A DNA stretch of 64,000 bases from Aquatica leii (lineage: Eukaryota; Arthropoda; Insecta; Coleoptera; Lampyridae): contig CM069432.1 in the NCBI GenBank assembly GCA_035610365.1, positions 228,926,532 to 228,990,531 of the forward strand, written 5' to 3'. The notes under the pieces are model-generated. The model did no database searches and was not told the origin of the DNA. It worked only from the letters and a program-made list of their open reading frames with translations. The stretch's first letter is position 1. Each line of letters starts with the position of its first letter. Shown here one piece after another: positions 22,401 through 32,800 of the stretch. The position numbers and the translations under genes are program-made.

Positions 22401-24265
22401 TCGGGAAGAGTACACATTTCTACATTTAGTTCTTCCTTTAAATCGTTGCTAGGGGAAGTATTCTGTTCAACAGAATTATCACATTCAATTTCATCTTTGT
22501 TTTCTGTACTATCCCTACTACTACCATAAAAAATAGATGGCGAAACGTGCAATTCGTCCTCTGACACAGTAGTTTTCTTTAGAGACGCACGAGTTGTTCT
22601 TTTCTCCTGATCCTCAGAACTAACGTCATTAAACGTTTGTTTCATTTTATCTAATATAATTGACTTTTCAGGCACTTTAATACCTTGATCGTTAATATCA
22701 GGTTCTTGAATATCTTCATCGTATAAATTGGGTACTTGAATAGCATCTGGTATTATAGGAACTTCCGACACCACTTCGTCGCACACGTTAGAATTATTAT
22801 CCATTATATTTTCATTTTTAACTGGATCCCCAATAAAACCATTTAAAGATACAACGCTAGTTAAATCGGTTGTACAAAGACATGAATCATTTATTTTACT
22901 ATCCACACTAATTACGTCAATTTCACTTTGACTCAACGGAATTTCCTTTTTAATTTCTATTTTAGATTGTTCATCTTTTTGGTCCAAAGAATCACTGCAA
23001 GGAAATGAAGTTGTGTCGGTAAAACTACTATCTGACTCATAGCCAGATAGTTTTGATACAGATTTCTCGGATCCACTAAAATCGGAACATAAGCGTTTTC
23101 TTTTTTTGCATTCCAATCCGTCTAACAAAGAATTTTTCATTTTACGGTGTTTTCCGTTTCGTAAAAGTTGAGGCGCGTCTGATCTTGTACTATATGGACT
23201 GTTTTTCTTTAAAGACGCGGTAGAATCAACACTTTGTCTGCCCCTTGAAGATCGTTTTGATCTAGGTGTGGGCGTGCGAGGTAAATTATGAAAAACGTTA
23301 AAAATATCTGCACTATTAGCGTCAATGGAAAATTTTTCTATGCTGTGTCTTCTATTACATACAGGTAAAGATAACTGTTCGGTTTTGCTAACGCTGAGAT
23401 CTAACATATCTATTAAATGCTTAGCCGACGCGTCTATTGTAATATTTTCCAAAGCTTCTTTTTTAACAGTTTTCTTTTTCAGTAAATCGACCTTTGGCTT
23501 TCTTGTTACTTTTTTAGTTTTTACAACTTCAGTCTTTGGTTCTACATTCTCTTGTTTGATATCTTCATTTTTAATTAAATAAGTTAAATCGTTGATAACA
23601 TCTTCAATAGATTCATTGGTAGGTTCCATTTTGAGTTTCTTCATTTTAGGTTTGATTTTTTCATCCTCTTCGACCATTATCTGATTTAATATTGAATTAA
23701 TTGTGTCATCTATTGAAGAATAGTTAGTGGTGTGTACTTTAGGTTTTTTTGTGTCTAACATTTTTTTCATTCGTTTCTTAACAGGCTTTTTTTCTACATT
23801 TGCTTCTAAGGAATATACATCTATAAGGCGCGGTCTCCCAACCTTGCCCAAATGTAGTTTAATTTTTCTTTTATAAGGGCGTTTCGGTTTAATTCCATTT
23901 TTTAACAACGATTTTTTGTTTTCTAAATTTGTCTTTGCATTGTTTAATAAAGCTTTTGCGATTTTCTGTTTAATTTTGGCAGGCTTCTTTTCAGTTGTTT
24001 TCAGATTGACACCTAAATTTTTATTAAGTGGTTTTCGCCCAACTTTTTTGGGAAATGGTTTCACAGTTACCGCTTTCGCGTTTGTTTTACTAATTGGCGA
24101 AGATTTATTAGGTGCAGTTTTTTGTGCAGCATCGTCGGTTTGAACTAATTCAGTCTTTGAAGCAGTCGATTTTGTAGTTTCTGAAACTGCAGTGCCTTCT
24201 TTTGGAGGTACAGGCGATGCAGATTGCTTTTTACCAATTACAATTTTCTTTTCGCGGCTTGCCAT
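11905..24265 (-). CDS. Six-exon gene for a 1533-residue Cys-rich, AT-hook-like nuclear protein (family not recognised)
   Basis: Coding exons, in order, are 24265-22052, 21554-21458, 21240-21016, 20965-20739, 20684-20380 and 13438-11905. Each intron starts GT and ends AG, and codon phases (0, 1, 1, 0, 2) match across all five junctions, giving one frame of 1533 residues ending in TGA. The N-terminal 738 residues are basic, Ser/Thr-rich and low-complexity, with AT-hook-like GRKP (about 75) and GRPR (about 143). Residues 770-1023 hold CxxxCxxC, CLCDAC, HCHxxxC, VCAVC and VCKLC clusters that could bind zinc. The last exon is mostly disordered with one dense block (QSSFLRHLILLEKYF). I infer a chromatin or transcription role; I cannot name the family. 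The last intron is about 6.9 kb and full of transposon relics. Confidence 0.85.
13845..14935 (+). mobile_element. PIF/Harbinger relic (N-terminal transposase piece)
   Basis: At about 14040-14190 the plus strand encodes 'NPERFRAYFRMRKNTFRYCLKN', the N-terminal segment typical of PIF/Harbinger transposases, followed after a stop by 'ITPTE.LEFTLRYVSN'. The rest is missing. The ends are loosely inverted: TTAGTGTATGTTCACA near 13851 and the complement of ACACTAAGTATACGTTCATA near 14890-14915. A smaller inverted-repeat element is inserted at 14275-14634. It lies within the last intron of the host gene, on the opposite strand. Confidence 0.5.
14275..14634. mobile_element. MITE with about 28-bp terminal inverted repeats
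   Basis: The left end reads TCTGTTCACCCAACAGAAAT then AGTTAAGCGCC. The right end, reverse complemented, reads TCTGTTCACCCAAGAGAAAT then AGTTAAGCTCC. That is about two mismatches over 31 bp. The 360-bp interior has no open frame. It interrupts the Harbinger relic just after the transposase fragment. No clean target duplication was identified. Confidence 0.65.
14957..15089. mobile_element. Short hAT-type MITE
   Basis: A 133-bp element has ends CAGCGATTCTTAACC and GGTTAAGAACCGCTG, inverted with one mismatch. The CAGxGxTTCTTAACC terminus is a common non-autonomous hAT end in animals. The flanking 8-mers gtctagat and cagtagaa share only TAGA, so any target duplication has decayed. Confidence 0.6.
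15826..18041 (+). mobile_element. Mariner/Tc1-like element with very long inverted arms
   Basis: The element begins CAGTGTGGTGATAAAGTAAG and ends with its complement, inserted at TA (15824-15825 and 18042-18043). The arms remain inverted-repetitive inward for about 400 bp. Left 15826-16240 is an inverse, diverged copy of right about 17630-18041, including the GACGTCATGTATTTTTGCAC motif and the coding end of the transposase. The transposase lies on the plus strand between them. Confidence 0.8.
16840..17740 (+). pseudogene. Mariner/Tc1-type (DDE) transposase pseudogene
   Basis: Broken plus-strand frames give 'NEETRLDVLLEAEEDPHHSTRQKA'-like sequence (about 16915), 'HELNEDDLDRR', 'FSDEVTFCLNG' holding the first catalytic Asp, 'EPDVPHQDIWFQQDGAPHHF' holding the second Asp, and 'WPPRPTD.LPLIFF', the region before the third acidic residue. 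It ends with 'LASVSAKKHLRS'. At least six stops or shifts make it inactive. The order and spacing fit an insect mariner/Tc3-like transposase. It sits in the sixth-exon intron of the host gene, antisense to it. Confidence 0.7.
18579..19680 (-). mobile_element. Tc1-like element with decayed transposase
   Basis: The termini CAGCTATGTGCAAATGTATT (18579) and the complement of CAGCTATGTGCAAATGTGTT (ending 19680) are inverted and continue AAGCACCT. On the minus strand from about 19310 to 18780 the frames give 'LQNRRKSLKELSRAL', 'SASTIRIRLKGVSLRGCIAR', 'KKKRLAWAK', 'SRVFYDESNIGV'. These are the paired helix-turn-helix region and first catalytic DES motif of a Tc1 transposase. The C-terminal half is lost or scrambled. 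The element is 1.1 kb, shorter than a full Tc1 (about 1.6 kb), and lies in the host gene's last intron. Confidence 0.7.
20380..20684 (-). CDS. Exon 5 (residues 922-1023), third cysteine cluster
   Basis: The acceptor is GTATTACAG|ATAAAT and the donor ACGCG|GTAAGT (phase 2). It encodes PICTEHYTAVEHLMVCAVCK, RKLARNHIHYLGPEMNELN and PVVCKLCRYFSSL, with two C-x2-C pairs and several His residues. The split codon CG+A joins exactly to exon 6, which supports an intron of about 6.9 kb despite its transposon load. Confidence 0.8.
20739..20965 (-). CDS. Exon 4 (residues 846-921), second cysteine cluster
   Basis: The acceptor is AATTTTAG|ATGAAA and the donor GAAGTG|GTAAAT (phase 0). It encodes HLTRDSCLCDACYRHVDRKS, then a basic loop, then QNHCHVLGCGRIATNILRRK and a basic helix ending SVREV. 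The C-x-C-x2-C...H and H-C-H-x3-C arrays suggest a folded metal-binding module shared with exons 3 and 5. Confidence 0.8.
21016..21240 (-). CDS. Exon 3 (residues 771-845), first cysteine cluster
   Basis: The acceptor is GGTGTAG|ACGG and the donor CAAA|GTAATG, after base 1 of a codon. It encodes an acidic linker (SDGDGTAADGEDSG) and then LCKDECSYCFGKFGLFDTPC. The C-x3-C-x2-C spacing followed by a further C and H is consistent with zinc binding. The following intron is only 50 bases (21015-20966); the frame would otherwise stop at TAG inside it. Confidence 0.75.
21458..21554 (-). CDS. Exon 2 (residues 739-770)
   Basis: This exon is 97 bases long, with acceptor TTTTCAG|ATTGCT and donor ATG|G|GTAATT (the last G is base 1 of the next codon). 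It encodes IASSSWRSHGPQSSDTAGAL followed by RKSHYFNRSNNM, which is Ser-rich with no domain. It is supported by phase agreement with exons 1 and 3 and an open frame across all three. Confidence 0.75.
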
Positions 24266-24290
24266 GACATTTGGGTTGCGGTTTCAGGAT
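22052..24290 (-). CDS. Exon 1 of coding sequence (residues 1-738), with short 5' UTR
   Basis: An acceptor-like TTTTTAG precedes 24290 on the minus strand, so at least one 5' non-coding exon probably lies further right; I could not locate it. The ATG at 24263-24265 begins MASREKKIVIGKK. The donor is AAAGAG|GTAAGT after residue E738 (phase 0). Visible features are KKVGRKP (residues 73-79), KVGRPRL (141-147), two copies of an S-I-(D/E)-D-x-I-N motif near residues 184 and 219, an RSSRGRQS basic patch, and a long acidic stretch rich in D, E and S up to about residue 690. Confidence 0.85.
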
Positions 24291-26223
24291 CTAAAAACAA
24301 GTGAGTACATTTAGTAAGGTAATGATAATTACATTAAATAAATGTTAATAATTAGATTGCGTTTTAAGTAATTATTTAAAAATGTTTGCAAGAAAACAAA
24401 TGGTTTGTTTTACACAAAAACTTTTTAATTATGTGGACTTTCCGTAATATAAGTAAATAAAATATTGTTATCGTATTGATAACCTGTATAGGTTCTAATT
24501 GTTTACACTGTATCTTTTTTTAAATATTAGTAACAACTTAAAATCCTAAATAATTCTCTGTAGATTCTCAATTCGTTATAAATTTATACATACATTTATG
24601 TCATTTATATATAGAGCATTAAAACTGGGACAATCGACTGGTCAAGGTTTTTCAAATTAATCAATGTTCCCTATTAGGTAGTAGTTTTAGTAATATATTG
24701 AATATTAAAATATTATAGTATCTGCCATTTTGTAAACGCTAGCAAGAGGTTCATAAAACTGAACTGCCTGAACCATCAACGCACATATAAAATAAATTAT
24801 TAACAGCAATTAAGTATTCATACGTTAATGGGTAGTCTATTTATAGAAATAGTTCAACAAAAGAATCATTTTGTAAATATGTAATTACATTGCAAAATCA
24901 TTATGTGTAAATATTTTGTACATTTATAAAATTAATAAAATCGTTTAGAAGTTGAACAAAAAACCAGTTTTATAGAAACACATAAAATTTAGTAGTAGTA
25001 AAGCATACGAAAGTAACTCATTGTGGATATTTAACGACGCGTTTTGGTATTTCCTTCATTTAAAATATTGTAGTTGTAGGTATACTTTAGTAATGTAAAT
25101 ATAAAGTATTATGTAACATTAATGATAGTTACTGTATTACTTTTGTATAAACGTTAATAAAAGTGACTTCTGGTGAAGCTTCATTGCACTGTAACAACAC
25201 AACTTCAGTATTCACTCTTAATACTTTGCTTGAACACTTGCAATTCTAATAACTGTTATGACTTACTACTAAAGTCGAATAAATTAGAATTAAACAACAA
25301 TTGGGAAAGGGTCAATGTTGAAGGACGCTAAGAATTTGGAAAGTACCGTTTAATTACGAGTACGAACTATTTGACACATTTAAAGGGTTGACTGATGCAT
25401 TAAAAATCACTAAAATACAAACTTTTGTCCAAGTTTTAAATCTATGAATTATAGTCATTGATTCACATACGAAACATAAGTGGGGATGCGACACGTCTAC
25501 AATTATTTATTTAATAAGATGTAATTATCGATTTTCAATTTGTGTTTTTTGTATACAAAAAAATCAGAAAATTCTTTAGTTCAAAAAGTTAAAACATTGA
25601 CAATATGTGTTTTACATAAGATATATAAAAAATAAGAATTTGCCATACTTATTTTTAAATCGACAAAAATCTAATTTAAACCAAAAAAAAAATTATTAAA
25701 AAAATTGTGATGTAATAATACAGATTCATACCCGTTTCGAATTTTACAGTTTATATTAAATGTAGTATTTACTTTAAATTAGCGGAGGTATTGTATATGG
25801 ATTAAATAATTCTAAATAAAGTTCCATAAAAACTTTCATTTGGAGTGTTTTTTTATGTTGCAAAAACTATTATTTGTTCAAAGTGTTTGACATAATTCAT
25901 TATAAGGTTACGAAACATGAAAATAAAAGTCGGCGCAGTCTGTGCTCTCAAGTTATTGTGTGTCGAACATCCTGTGAAACGACATTTTGAAATATAAACA
26001 TAAAGAAATAAATATCAAAAAATATGCTTACTGTCAAACCTTGGTGGAAATTTAAAATCTGTTGGATTTGTTAACATTTATAAAAACCGTTTATAATGTA
26101 ACAAAAGTCAGTTATTATCACTGAAAACCATTTTCTGATGGCGAGTATAAAATGATTACAAATATGTAGAAATGTTATTAAAGAAACAATCAAGAAAAAA
26201 TGTATATTTATATCGTAACAAGC
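24291..26223. other. AT-rich stretch, no gene seen
   Basis: This stretch lies directly upstream of the first coding exon of the minus-strand gene. It probably contains an intron, any 5' non-coding exon and the promoter, but none can be placed from sequence alone. No long frame or repeat structure stands out. Confidence 0.4.
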
Positions 26224-27719
26224 AGTGGCGTACCTAGACTGACGTTATAGAGAGGGAATAAAGCAAAAAGGGGAGGGGGTTGATTTAATCCTTCACAAAG
26301 AAAATTTTAAAAAATGAAACCGATTGAGAAGCCATTTTAAAGTGTTTTGACACCGAATGTATGTAACCATACAGTAGATAGGTCGTTCAAAAAACTATGA
26401 AAAACTGTAATCAGTAACCAAAATATATCATATAGTACATATGAGTATTTTAATATTGTTTACAACATCTCATTGCATAAGTAAGTATTTAGGTATTAAA
26501 AGTGTTTTAGTTTAAAAATTAAATCATTTTTTATAATGAGTTGGTTCTTTTCTTTTTTCGTGTTTTCTATAAATTCATTTTTGGATATATGTTTTTTACA
26601 GAGTTTACAGTCTTGCGCTATTTGAATCTATTTCAATCCCGCCGTTTTCTTCAAATCATCGTATTATCGCATAGGTGGCCTTCCTCTTCGATTTCATGTC
26701 TTGCATCTGTTACATTCTTTATCAAATTTATTTGTTCATGTCTTACTTTGTTTTTTCTTGTGATGTTTAACGTGACTCTATCTATTGCTCTTTAAAGTAC
26801 TCTAATCTTTTCCATGTTGTGTACATTATTTTGATTTTATTTTACTAATATTTAATGCAACTTTTTTCAATTTTCTGTTTACGTTTTCAATCAGGTTTTT
26901 AAGTTTTTTATGTATCTTAAGTTGGTTAATCGTTTTGTATAGATATTACTGTGAAATTAAAGCTTAATTTTTTTGAACTAATTTACACGATTATAAATAT
27001 AACCAATTTTACTAAAACGAAACACAATATATTAAAGAAAATATAACAAACTTAATAAAATAATCACTTAGTATAACTTATATATTACTATAACTGTAGA
27101 TTTAAATAAACACTGTTTGCGATAAGATTTCTTAAGACTTACTAAAATCGCTTTCTTGAGTTCACTTTTTATACTTTTGTTCTATTGACTAGCACATTCT
27201 GCTCATTTCTGGAATCTTTTCGAAGATTCTCGAAGGTGAAGAATGTATCAATATTTATTTCATACTCGGTCTCGCTTCTCTTGTGATTGAGACAGGTTTT
27301 TTCACATGTTAATTTTTCATATTTCTTCAAAAATTTCGTCAATAGACAGTGTAAGTTCTCTATGAATTGTTAAAAAAGTCTATTTAAACTTGTCTGATAT
27401 TAAGTTTCGTGTGACTAAATATTGTTATTTTTAAACGCAGAAAAAGTAAGCTCTAGTGTTGCAGTCGATAAATAACGTAAAATTTTAATCAATATGTAAA
27501 TGTTGAAAGATATAATGTGATCTCAACATTCTCAAGCTGCCATTTTTCTTAATCTTATTTTTATTTAATGTAAACAAATACTTTTATTTAGTTCAGTAAT
27601 TAAGAGCTTGGTTTGGTACTTATGACAAAAAAAGTTTTAACAGTTTCTTTAACCTATCAATGTTTTTGTCTTGGGAGGGATCTATTCCCTTCACCCCTCT
27701 CCCGTAGGTACGCCACTGG
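26224..27719. mobile_element. hAT-like inverted-repeat element (non-autonomous)
   Basis: The left end CAGTGGCGTACCTAG and right end GTAGGTACGCCACTG are inverted for about 14 bp, and purine-rich sequence follows inside both ends (GGGGAGGGGG left; the complement of GGGAGAGGGGTGAAGGG right). CAGTGGCGTACC is a frequent hAT terminus. No hAT transposase frame is visible inside. The interior holds a LINE fragment near 26620-26830. The flanking 8-mers gtaacaag and gtcaggac match poorly. Confidence 0.6.
26620..26830 (-). pseudogene. LINE (non-LTR) reverse transcriptase C-terminal fragment
   Basis: The minus strand reads 'RAIDRVTLNITRKNKVRHEQI' then 'VTDARHEIEEEGHLCDNT', which resembles the region C-terminal to the reverse transcriptase of common arthropod LINEs ('QRAMERxMLGIxxRDRxRN', then 'RWAGHVxR'). 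It is about 200 bp with stops, sits inside the inverted-repeat element at 26224-27719, and has no further LINE sequence. Confidence 0.4.
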
Positions 27720-28089
27720 TCAGGACAGATATAAATGCAATGTTTTTTCCATTTGTAGACACATTTTTTTAAAAATCAGCAAATATATCCAGATCCAGAC
27801 TTAGTAGTGAGAAAAATTTGAAAACAAAACTTGTTTCCTATTTTGCGCTCATAACAAGACTTAAAGCCTCATTTTAGTGTTATTTAATTTGTTACCGTGA
27901 AAAAAGTACAATTATTATATGTATTCATTGACAGTTACAGGTGACGTGTCTTGGAAATTTATAGTAACACCATGTCAATTCTGATCTGATACAATAGTTT
28001 GATGAAATAGTAGAACATTCAGATGAAGCTAAATCGGTCTTCGTAGACTGAAACATTTTTGACACTTTATTTTTTTTATTTGTGAAAGT

Positions 28090-28510
28090 TTTAACATAAC
28101 CTTCGATACAGTAGAAAATTTGCGGCCTCCATGGCGTTTAATGGTCAACAAACCACCACCAATCAAAGTTGTTGCACTCTACCTTCTAATTTATATTCAA
28201 TATCCTAAACGAAGAAACTCATCAAGATAACCTAAAAGTTTATCCCATATATAAAGTTATGATATCAATATGTAAAGTTTAGCAACTTTAATCGCTAGGT
28301 ATATTTTATCATTTACCTCTTGAATAAATTTATGAATATCGTATTTTTCTAAAAACTCAAGATTTTTTGGTGTGTAGCCTTGAGATCTTTTTAAAAGTTC
28401 CTGTAATTCATTGTACTTTCATATGTCCACATCAGCATCAAAAGGTTCTGCATAAAGTGGGTGATTTGTACTTTTGGCGTTGAAGATCGAAATAGATAAG
28501 TAAAATATTT
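28090..28510 (-). pseudogene. Crypton-like tyrosine-recombinase relic
   Basis: On the minus strand, 28505-28310 encodes 'HPLYAEPFDADVD', 'KYNELQELLKRSQGYTPKNL', 'EFLEKYDIHKFIQEVNDKIYL', 'AIKVA'. About 200 bp further on, 'LTIKRHGGRKFSTVSK' appears. The first resembles the core-binding N-terminal region and the second the 'LKRHGGWKS' C-terminal motif of domesticated or Crypton-like tyrosine recombinases in insect genomes. The catalytic middle is deleted or scrambled. Assignment is from memory of the family pattern, strengthened by a second related relic at 57403-58358. Confidence 0.4.
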
Positions 28511-29689
28511 TTGGAAATTTCTTATGTTATTTTGCTGATGCCACTCGATTGACGTAAGATTAGGCTTAATTCATAACATAAACTTTTCCTTGGAATAGCT
28601 TTAAGTCGAATATGTCTGGCATCGACTTCAAAAAGTAATTTCACGTAAATAAATATGTGTTTTTATTCACATGCATTGTGTTAAATGTGTTAAATAGAAA
28701 TTTCGTCGTTTAATGGTAACAAAATTAATGTATCATTCTTTAATTTTTAGTGCATCTTCTTTGATGCATTTTTTGAAATCGGTTCTTTTTTTTGTTAAAA
28801 AATTTTTATTTTTCTATTTTTAATGATGTTAATAATAGTGTCATAAGATATAATAAAAAAAATACAAACGATTCGTGTACAAAAACGGTTCAGTAAATAT
28901 TGGTATAAAAGACTAGTTTTTTTTGTTCGTCAGGGATTTTATCAAATCGGCTGAGCAACGTTTGCTTCAATCTCAACAAGCTAGATTATTTATAGTCACT
29001 AAAAACTCTGAAAATGTATATCGTTCAAGAGAATATCATATCGAAATAAATTTAAGAGTTTAATCATTTTCCCATGGATTCCATTATCAGAACTTGACCA
29101 AATTTATGTGAAAACACTCCTTCAGTAACCGCATTCTAATAAAAAAAAATAATCATCGAAAGCGGTCAACGTAGAAAAAAATGATCGCAAGAGTTTAATG
29201 ATTTTCTCATGAATTACATGATCAGAACTTAAAAAACTTTATGTTGGACCATTCCGAGGTACCACCTCTTTCTAATAAAAACAAGAATCGAGCAACGTGG
29301 TAAAGAATTATCGCTAAACATACAACCATTAAAAAACCTTAGTCCGGCTGCATAAAGCATTGTTAACTTCGACGGTGTAGTTAAATACGTGATCATGTTG
29401 TTAAGTGTCGTCAAGTTCAAAATCAATGGAGTACCATTTAGTCAACGGCGTCAGGTAACAACAGTTACCTTTGCTATAGTCAACCGGGCATTAATGTTAC
29501 TGACCGCTTATAAAATTAATCATTTTCATGGATTTAAATAATATTAGAAATACTATTAAAGTTATCTTAATATAGAATTATGTAATACTTTCATAAGTAT
29601 TGAATCTAGTAAACTTAAATTATTTCTAAAACATGTTTTTGTACAAATTAAAAAATAATAATTTTAAGATTTGAAAAACTATTTATGCG

Positions 29690-29850
29690 GATAGCGATTT
29701 GATAATGATTTCCTCAGTTGGATGCAATTAGAAAGTTTAGAAATGCAGATTGTCGATCTGCGATCTAATCCAATATAACAAGACAAATTTGAAAGTATAC
29801 GGAAACGTATTGAGGAATTGGAACGTTATCGATTATCACAGAAGTAAGGA
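29690..29850 (+). pseudogene. Possible hAT transposase fragment
   Basis: The plus strand reads 'FLSWMQLESLEMQIVDLRSNPI', stop, 'QDKFESIRKRIEELERYRLSQK'. This resembles a C-terminal segment of BED-finger hAT-derived proteins in animals. It is about 50 residues long, isolated, and contains a stop. Confidence 0.35.
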
Positions 29851-32800
29851 TCATATTGTGTTAAAAACACAGTTTTAGTATTTCGTTTAATCTTGGGAAA
29901 GTCTTTTTTTTGTATTGAATAATGTACTTTCAAGTACTAAAAACAGCTAAACATTAAAGAATTCGGCAGCATGCATTATCATACTCTTAAAAAAAATTGA
30001 ATTAGTATTTTTTTGTGTCTGTTATCCTTATGTTATTTTAGTTTTGTATTTTTTTTATATTTCAGTTTGTCATTGTACACTGTGTTTATATAATATTATT
30101 TTACGTACGTATCTGCATTACAGTTTTATTATTTTTGAAATTTGTGTTAAGAGCGGTAGAAGGGTGCAAAAATTTAAATCAAGATTGAAATCATCGGATT
30201 ATTTTACTTTGATCATATGATTTTTATCAACGTTTGGAAATTTTTTTCCTAGTTTGAATTTCTCAGTAAAATCCACTGAGGTAAAATCGTACAATGTTTT
30301 GTATATAATACATAGTGCCTTGATTAAAAATAAACTTTGATAATATAACTATTTATATGCAAACTTATTGAATCATGTACGGTTTCTCTAAAAAGTCTCC
30401 AATTGCTGCACAAAATCGTTGAGAATCTTAGAAAAAACATGGTAATACATATTATGCATATATGTATAAAAAGATAAAAAAACAAGAACGTAGGCGTCCA
30501 TAATTAACATTTTTGTAAATCACAATCATTTAAATTAAAAAAAAAATTTTTGTTACTAATTTAAAAAAAAATGCTAATGGTACGTTCGTTTTAAAATTAT
30601 CGACATTTCGATTAAAATAATAATAAATAATAATTTTTAGTTGCTTAAATATTTGTTCAAATAGTTCAATAATTGAAGTACGCGAATAAATTCGTTATTG
30701 TTTAATAAATATACAAGTACTCGTGTGCACCAACTCGTTTTGGCATTGCAATAGTATTTGTAAGAATGCTACTGATATGCATTAAAAATTGATTCCTCCA
30801 TATTAATATTAGCAAAATAGTCTTAAGAAACTTGAGAAAATATAGAGCAAATTAAATTATAATATCCTTAGTAGTTCTAACAAAATTATTGGTAATACAA
30901 AATTAAATGCAAAATAAAAATTACTGAGAATATGTTCTTTGTAGAATAACGAAAGAACTTAATATCGGCCAAAGACAGGCATGTTTATATTAAAAAACTA
31001 AAGAAACAAAACTAATGTTACTGAATAGTGCGAAAATATAGCCATAAAATGACAGTTTTGAGAACACGTTCTCGCCAACACTAAACACATTGTTAATGAG
31101 ATAAAATATATTACATAACAAAAAGACATCTGAAATATTTTTAAAACTTCACAACGCTCCAATGCTTTTCATATCTACACCAACAAATTTTTTATAACAA
31201 CGTAAGTAACTAATTCAACTAAAAGCGTTTCATATTTTAAATATTGCCAATGTTCATATTTATAATTTATTTTATCGAATGTCCTGACAAAATTCCTCAG
31301 TTGAAGAATATAAAGAACCCACATTAGAATTTAACAGAAAAAGTAGTTTATTAACGTCGTTTAAAACGTTTGTAAAAGTTATCACTATATCGAAACAAGA
31401 AACGTTAAAAAATTGTTAACAAGCTTTAAAAACTAATTAAATAATTTAAAAACAGTTATAAAACATCAACCTATTTTATAAAATCTTTAATGAGTACGAA
31501 TTAAATATAAATAATTTTGTACGGTTATTTAGTAATCCAGAAAAAAATTAATAAACCCCTTAAATCTTATACGGAAATCTGTGGATGAAAGAACAAAACA
31601 ATCACCTGATTTTGTTCTTTTTAATACAGTATCCAGTATTCTAACATTGCTATGTTGTGTTACGGTATTCATATCAAATAATCATTTGTTGTTAAAGATG
31701 ATGCAACGTAAGCAAGCATTCTATAATATTTTGATACACGTACAAATAATTTTGCAATAGAAATCCAGATGTCGACGATAACCTTAATAAACGTCCTTTA
31801 TTTATCCTTTGAAAAGACTTACCCGTAAAGTTAAAATTGATTTACATTCGCTGTAAATGCTCACTAACAAAAAAAATATGTATTTTTAAACAAACACAAA
31901 AAATATTTTTTAGAATTTCTGGAAAACCTGGGTGAAAACCGTATTTTTCACAATGTACTGCTTTGGCATTTAGACAAAATTAAGTTGGAGCGATGCCAAT
32001 GTTAATAATTTATTTTTAAGTTTTTTCCATAATAATTATTTTTATTATACTTAATACAGATAATATTAATAAAACGAATTCTTACATGTATGTATTATAT
32101 ACAAAATGATGAAATATAATAATGGTCGTCTGTTAGAACATAAATGTAATAAATGGTGAAAATACAGCTACGTGTAACGGTACTTCTGAGCAGATTGACT
32201 GCGAACTTATTTTCGAATGTAACGCTTTTCAATGACTTTTCGTTGTTCCTATATTATGTATTATAAAATCTGCTTTTTATATGTTATTATTAAAAGACAC
32301 TAAAACAAAACTTTTGATTTTAAACTTTTTATTCTAAATACAATACTGTCAATTTATGCTATTTGTGTAGAAAACAAACTACAATAAGCCAAGATTAGTG
32401 TTAAAGGAATTCGTATTTGTTCGACTGTAATTTTATTTTGTATAATCCGTACTTACATACTTATACAGGTAAAATTCAAAGCAGTGTATACTTTTTATGA
32501 ATTTGTGCAAATGGCACCCTAGTAAAATATAATCAGAAGCAAAAAAATTAAATCAAAAATCAAAGCAACAACCTCCACGCTTAAAGTTCGTTCACGTGCA
32601 CAGGTTTTAATTGCAATAACATAATTTACTAGAAACATAAAAATTACACTTAATAACAAACAATTAACTACAAACATTCAATAAACCCGTACTTATATGT
32701 ATAAATATACGCGTCTTAATTAAATTTATCGAAAAATAAACAGTTTATATTTTATATGTATAACCAGATTCCTAGCTATGTACAACAAAAACAAAAATAA

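Noticed and set aside
23325..24143. Plus-strand frames opposite exon 1 (about 75-85 codons)
   Set aside because: They are hydrophobic, Phe-rich shadows of the Lys-rich minus-strand coding sequence.
29229..29426. Minus-strand 65-codon frame
   Set aside because: No motif, no neighbours and chance length.
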